Source: DASQHL01 sp963843685 | GTDB taxonomy: Bacteria > Chloroflexota > Dehalococcoidia > DSTF01 > JACRBR01 | Assembly: GCA_963843685.1 (NCBI GenBank) | Contig: CAWJLO010000008.1 | Location: forward strand, 327,618-391,617 | DNA: 64,000 nucleotides | Reading direction: 5' to 3' | Shown: positions 60,382-64,000 of the stretch, in pieces | How positions within the stretch are numbered: position 1 is the first letter of the stretch | How the letters are laid out: each line of letters opens with the position of its first letter | Made by a program: the position numbers and the translations under genes | The notes under the pieces: model-generated | The model's database searches: none | Seen by the model: only the letters and a program-made list of their open reading frames with translations | What the model was told of the DNA's origin: nothing

Positions 60382-60410
60382 AGTCTAGGAACCGCCGTTC
60401 AGGAGGTCAA
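60382..60410 (-). promoter_or_regulatory. promoter of the mutase gene, leaderless type
   Basis: On the minus strand, TTGACC (complement 60405-60410) and TAGACT (complement 60382-60387) are 17 bases apart. The -10 box ends six bases before the mutase ATG (60375). The -35 lies over the AGGAGGTCAA ribosome site of the divergent VOC gene. Confidence 0.7.
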
Positions 60411-61137
60411 TTGACGGACGAACCGCACATCTCCGCTACCATGCCCGCAATGCTGGATCTGGCGAAGCAACACGTCGACGTCGGCCTCTTCACGAACAAC
60501 ACGGACGCCATGCTCGCGTTCTGGCAGCACGACGTCGGGCTCCCGTTCGAGGAGATGCTGCCGCTCGCGCCCGGCCAGCGCCAGCACCGCCACGCCATGA
60601 ACGGCTCCGTGCTGAAGCTCAACTCCATCCGCGACCCGATGCAGGACGCTGCCGCCCGCCGGCTACCGCGAACTGCTCATCGTCCGCGACGGCCTCGCCG
60701 CGCCGAAACAGCTCGTCGACCCGGACGGCAATCACGTGACGCTCGTGCCGCCGAACCACGAGGGCGTCACCGGCATCCTCGTCCGCCTCGCCGTCCGCGA
60801 CGAAGCGGCATTCCATCGTTTCTACGGCCAGGCGATGCAGTTCGAGCCCGCCGGCGACCGCCGCTATCGCTGCGGCGACTCGCTGATCGAGTTCGCCGCG
60901 GATCCATCCGCCGGCGAGGTGGGTCGCATGACGGCGCAGGGCTTCCGCTACCTGACGGTGCAGGTGCGCGACGTCGATGCCGAGCACGCCGGCATCGTTT
61001 CGCGCGGCGGCGCGGAGGGACGCCCGCCGATCACGCTCGGCACGACGGCGCGCGTTTCGTTCGTCCGCGACCCGGACGGCAACTGGATCGAGGTCTCGCA
61101 GCGCGCCTCGCTCACCGGCCCGCTTCCGGCGGGCTAG
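60411..61137 (+). pseudogene. two-domain VOC (glyoxalase-like) protein, one frame break
   Basis: From TTG 60411, five bases after AGGAGG, the first VOC half reads KQHVDVGLFTNNTDAMLAFW and MNGSVLKLNSIRD. At 60650-60662 the frame changes by one base. The match then continues as GYRELLIVRDG, LVDPDGNHVTLVP and a second half ending RYLTVQVRDVD...VSFVRDPDGNWIEVSQ. The two DPDGN segments are metal-site strands of the fold. It is divergent from the mutase, so a methylmalonyl-CoA epimerase role is thinkable, but epimerases are single-domain. A sequence indel is likely. Confidence 0.65.
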
Positions 61138-61928
61138 CCCCGGCTGTCAGCCGCGTACGGCACGACGACAGGCGCCGGCAGCCCCGGCGTTTCGAGCACC
61201 AGCACCCGCGCGCCGTACGCCCTCGCGATGCGCTCCGCCGTCAGCACGTCGGCCGGCCGCCCGTCGGCGATGATCGCGCCGTCGGCCATCAGAGCGACGC
61301 GGTCGCAGTACAGCGACGCCAGCACCAGCTCGTGGATCGTCACGAGCACGGCGAGATGCTCCCGCGCCGCCAGCTCGCGCAGCAGCTGAAACACGGACAT
61401 CTGGTGCCCGATGTCCAGGTTCGCCACCGGCTCGTCCAGCAGCAAGAGCGGCGCCTGCTGCGCCAGCGCCCGCGCCAGCACGACGCGTTGGCGCTCCCCG
61501 CCCGACAGCTCGTCGACCGGTCGCATGGCAAGATCGGCGCCGTCCACCCGCGCGAGCGCGTCACGGGCGATGCCGTAGTCCTCGGCGCTTTCCTGTTGCA
61601 GGAACGACAGACGCGGCGTACGCCCCATCACGACGATGTCGAGCGCGGTGAATCCGGCGGGCAGCATCGGAGACTGCGGCACGACCGCGGCCCGGCACGC
61701 GAGGTCGCGGCGCGTCAGTCGCTGCACCGGCTCGCCGCCGATGGCGACATCACCGACCTGCCACGGCGTCAGCCGCGTCACCGCGCGCAGCAGCGTCGTC
61801 TTGCCGCAACCGTTCGGACCGACCAGCCCCACGACCTCGCCCGGCTCCACGCGCAGGTCGATGCCCCGCAGGACGTCGCGGCTCCCATACGCCACGTGCA
61901 GGCCGCGCACCTCCAGCATCGGCGCCAT
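61134..61928 (-). CDS. FecCD/BtuCD-type ABC transporter ATP-binding protein
   Basis: The 264 residues have Walker A VGPNGCGKTTLLRAV near residue 40, the signature DELSGGERQRVVLARALAQ near 140, and Walker B LLLLDEPVANLD. It is of the iron-siderophore/cobalamin importer type. The ATG at 61926-61928 overlaps the permease stop (TGATG). The end overlaps the VOC gene by four bases, convergent. Confidence 0.9.
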   Translation of the reverse strand: MAPMLEVRGLHVAYGSRDVLRGIDLRVEPGEVVGLVGPNGCGKTTLLRAVTRLTPWQVGDVAIGGEPVQRLTRRDLACRAAVVPQSPMLPAGFTALDIVVMGRTPRLSFLQQESAEDYGIARDALARVDGADLAMRPVDELSGGERQRVVLARALAQQAPLLLLDEPVANLDIGHQMSVFQLLRELAAREHLAVLVTIHELVLASLYCDRVALMADGAIIADGRPADVLTAERIARAYGARVLVLETPGLPAPVVVPYAADSRG

Positions 61929-63015
61929 CAGAAGTAGCCCTTCCCGTTGCGGCGGAGGAGATAAAGGAAGAACGGCGCGCCCACAAAGGCGGTGACCACG
62001 CCAACCGGCAACTCGCCGGGGCTGATCGCCGTCCGCGCGCCCACGTCGGCCAGGATCATGAAGCTCGCGCCGCAGAGAGCGGAGAGCGGCAGCAGCCGGC
62101 GGTAGTCGGGCCCGGCGACCATGCGCACCGCGTGCGGGACGATCAGCCCCACGAAGCCGATGATCCCCGCGACCGACACCGCCGCCGCGGCCGCGAGCGA
62201 TGCCGCGACGAGCACGATCAGCCGCGTGCGCTCTACGTTCACGCCGAGCTGCTGCGCCTGCTCCTCGTCGAGCTGCATCACGTTCAACGTGCGGCCGTGC
62301 AGGAAGATGACGGCCGCGGCGGGGATCGGTGTACGGCAAGATGAACCACATCTGGTGCCAGCCGCTGTTGTTGAAGCCGCCGAGCAGCCACGAGAGGATC
62401 GACACGGTCTCGCGCTGGTTCGCGAGCATCAGGTACGACGTCGCCGACGTCGCGAGCGACGACACGGCTACCCCGGCCAGGATCAGCGTCGTCACGGACG
62501 ACCTCCCGCCCGAGCGCGCGATGCCGTACGTCGCGAACACCGCGACCAGCGCGCCGCCGAACGCCGCCAGGGTGATCAGGCTGACATGGCCCCACGTCGC
62601 CGGCACCGGCCCGACGATCACGGCAGTCGCCGCGAGCCCGGCCCCGGCCGCCACGCCCAGCAGATACGGGTCGGCGAGCGGGTTGCGAAACACGCCCTGG
62701 TACGCCGCGCCGCTATAGGCCAGCGTGCAACCCACGAGACCGGCGAGCAGGACGCGCGGCAAGCGGATCTGCCAGACGATCGTGTCGGCGACCGCCGGCG
62801 CGCCCGTATCGACACCGAGCAGGTGGTGCAGCAGCACGCGCACGACGTCGCCAGGCGCGATGCCCGCGGGACCGATGGCGACGCCGAGCAGCAGCGAAAG
62901 CGCGAGCAGCGCCAGGGCCGCCCCGTACGCAAGCGTCGCCGGCGACATCGCAACGGGCGATGCCCGCCGCGCGGCGATCGACTTCGAGCCGCCGAAGCGT
63001 CTCGTTGGCGCTCAC
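61928..63015 (-). pseudogene. FecCD/BtuC-type ABC permease, two frame breaks
   Basis: A GTG at 63013-63015 follows AGGAGG by six bases and starts SANETLRRLEVDRRAAG. The frame then shifts near 62955-62972 into LAYGAALALLALSLLLGVAIG, LLAGLVGCTLAYSGAAYQG and VFRNPLADPYLLGVAAGAG. It shifts again near 62322-62334 into IPAAAVIFLHGRTLNVMQLD and VAGIIGFVGLIVPHAVRM. The whole makes a normal ten-helix permease of about 360 residues. Both breaks lie in GC-rich runs and no stop intervenes, so indel errors are likely. It is the membrane part of the uptake system encoded here. Confidence 0.8.
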
Positions 63016-63040
63016 TGCCGTCCTCCTGCGCGCTCCGCCC

Positions 63041-64000
63041 TCACTTGAAGCGGTCCGGATAGAGGCACTTCGCGAGCGTCTCGAGCGCGTCCGCGATCTT
63101 CGTAGAAGGTTGGCTCACGATGTTCGGGTCGATCCTGCAGATGCGGCCGTTCTTCACGGCGTTGATGGCGTCCCACCCCGGCCGCGCCGCGACGGTGTCC
63201 GCCGACTCACCGGCCGCCTCGTCCGCCAGGATGATCACGTCAGGGTTGCGCTGCACGATCACCTCCGCCGAGAGCTGCGGGTAGTCGTCGCTCGCGCCGG
63301 CGGCGATGTTCTGCGCCTTGAGGACGTTGTAGAAGTCGCCTACGAAGCTCGACGGCGCCGCGGTGAAGTACGTGTTGTCCAGCTCGTGGTAGATCTTCGG
63401 CCCGGTGGTCACGTCAGCGATCGCCCGCTGCACGCCGTCGATCCGTTCTTGCAGTCCATGCACCACCGACGCCGCCTCCGGCGCGTGGCCTGTCGCCCGG
63501 CCGAAGACCTGGATCTGGTCGAGTGTCCCGGCGAGTGTCGTTGGCAGCTCGAGGTACAGCACGGGTACGGCCGCACCGCGCAGCGCCTCGACGATGCTGG
63601 CGGTGTCGCTCGACACGTAGACGAGATCCGGCTGATACGCCACGATCGCTTCGAGGCTGGGCTGAAACGCATCGAGCGCGGGCTTCGTCTGCGTGCCCTC
63701 GGGGCAGTTCGCGTACTGCTCGACGGCCACGAGCTGATCGCCACCACCGATCGCGCAGATGATGTCCGTCGCGTTCGCTGAGAGCGAGACGATGCGCTGC
63801 GGCGCCTGGTCAAGCGTGAGCTTCTGGCCGTCGCTCTCGTCCAATGTGACGGGGAACGAGTTCTGCGCTGTTTGTGTGCCTGCCGCCGCCGACGGCGTCG
63901 CGGTCTTTGAGCCATTCCCTGATCCGCCGCACGCTACCGCCCACGCGGCCATGAGACACAGCAAGACGACGATCGGCTTCAACCTGCCGATTCCCAACAC
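63041..64000 (-). CDS. BtuF/FecB-type ABC substrate-binding lipoprotein
   Basis: The visible 319 residues start at the window edge (GTG 63998-64000; a TTG at 63982 is another option), so the true start may lie outside. A signal peptide with lipobox (AAWAVAC) precedes a Ser/Thr-rich linker. The helical-backbone binding fold follows: RIVSLSANATDIICAIGGGD, QLVAVEQYANCPEG, PSLEAIVAYQPDLVYVS and NVLKAQNIAAG. It binds cobalamin, heme or a siderophore; with the B12-dependent mutase close by, cobalamin is preferred. The permease gene starts 26 bases later. Confidence 0.82.
   Translation of the reverse strand: MLGIGRLKPIVVLLCLMAAWAVACGGSGNGSKTATPSAAAGTQTAQNSFPVTLDESDGQKLTLDQAPQRIVSLSANATDIICAIGGGDQLVAVEQYANCPEGTQTKPALDAFQPSLEAIVAYQPDLVYVSSDTASIVEALRGAAVPVLYLELPTTLAGTLDQIQVFGRATGHAPEAASVVHGLQERIDGVQRAIADVTTGPKIYHELDNTYFTAAPSSFVGDFYNVLKAQNIAAGASDDYPQLSAEVIVQRNPDVIILADEAAGESADTVAARPGWDAINAVKNGRICRIDPNIVSQPSTKIADALETLAKCLYPDRFK

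Noticed and set aside
58945..60414. A 489-residue plus-strand frame opposite the mutase gene
   Set aside because: Arg/His/Leu-rich shadow of the well-recognised mutase on the other strand.

Overview
The window is 64 kb of dense, high-GC bacterial chromosome. There is no rRNA, CRISPR array, insertion sequence or prophage in it. No marker settles the taxon. The gene mix would suit a high-GC, probably Chloroflexota-like or Actinobacteria-like aerobe: F420-type LLM oxidoreductases, a 32-residue bS22/AURKAIP1-type ribosomal peptide, Ku with a LigD-type ligase, HisZ with a HisG-type enzyme, and ethylmalonyl-CoA pathway genes. Many genes overlap by 1-8 bases (ATGA, GTGA, TTGA), GTG and TTG starts are common, and at least two genes look leaderless.

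Layout, 0-23.5 kb. The left edge cuts a MidA-type methyltransferase. Next come a DinB/muconolactone-isomerase-like pair, an ApbE plus ferric-reductase-like membrane redox operon, small enzyme genes (GNAT, PhzF), and hemW with a UbiA prenyltransferase. A phosphoribosyltransferase gene is preceded by an elaborate RNA leader: a promoter, a 13-residue peptide ORF, and alternative antiterminator and terminator stems. Ribosomal genes (bS22-like, S1) and clpC follow, then L-threonine aldolase and lipoprotein genes, an MmyB-type regulator, a 1277-residue secreted SGNH/PKD protein and an iron-type alcohol dehydrogenase.

Layout, 23.5-50.5 kb. tRNA-Gln(TTG), aldose epimerase, EVE protein and an orphan winged-helix regulator lead into type II pantothenate kinase, then Ku overlapping a ligase-like gene that lacks the catalytic lysine. 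RecO, PurC and PurS come next. A ferritin-like diiron protein and a NYN nuclease precede a minus-strand histidine operon, hisZ-hisG-(phospholipase-like)-hisD-hisC-hisB, in which hisG encodes two HisG units in tandem. After this come NfeD, a sulfotransferase, a nitroreductase, an LLM enzyme, a cytochrome P450, a flavin reductase, Hsp20, an esterase and an ACT-domain malic enzyme.

Layout, 50.5-64 kb. This is a CoA-thioester carbon metabolism region: a small ferredoxin, sucD, sucC, a malyl-CoA-lyase-like CitE protein, a methylsuccinyl-CoA-dehydrogenase-like gene, a mesaconyl-CoA-hydratase-like gene and a split-type methylmalonyl-CoA mutase large subunit. A CRP-family regulator lies among them. 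Next to them is a BtuFCD/FecBCD-type uptake operon that could supply cobalamin to the mutase. Together these read as the later part of the ethylmalonyl-CoA pathway (methylsuccinyl-CoA to mesaconyl-CoA to methylmalyl-CoA to glyoxylate plus propionyl-CoA), with propionyl-CoA carbon continuing to succinyl-CoA. Several genes here carry one or more frame breaks without internal stops, which is more like consensus indels than gene decay.
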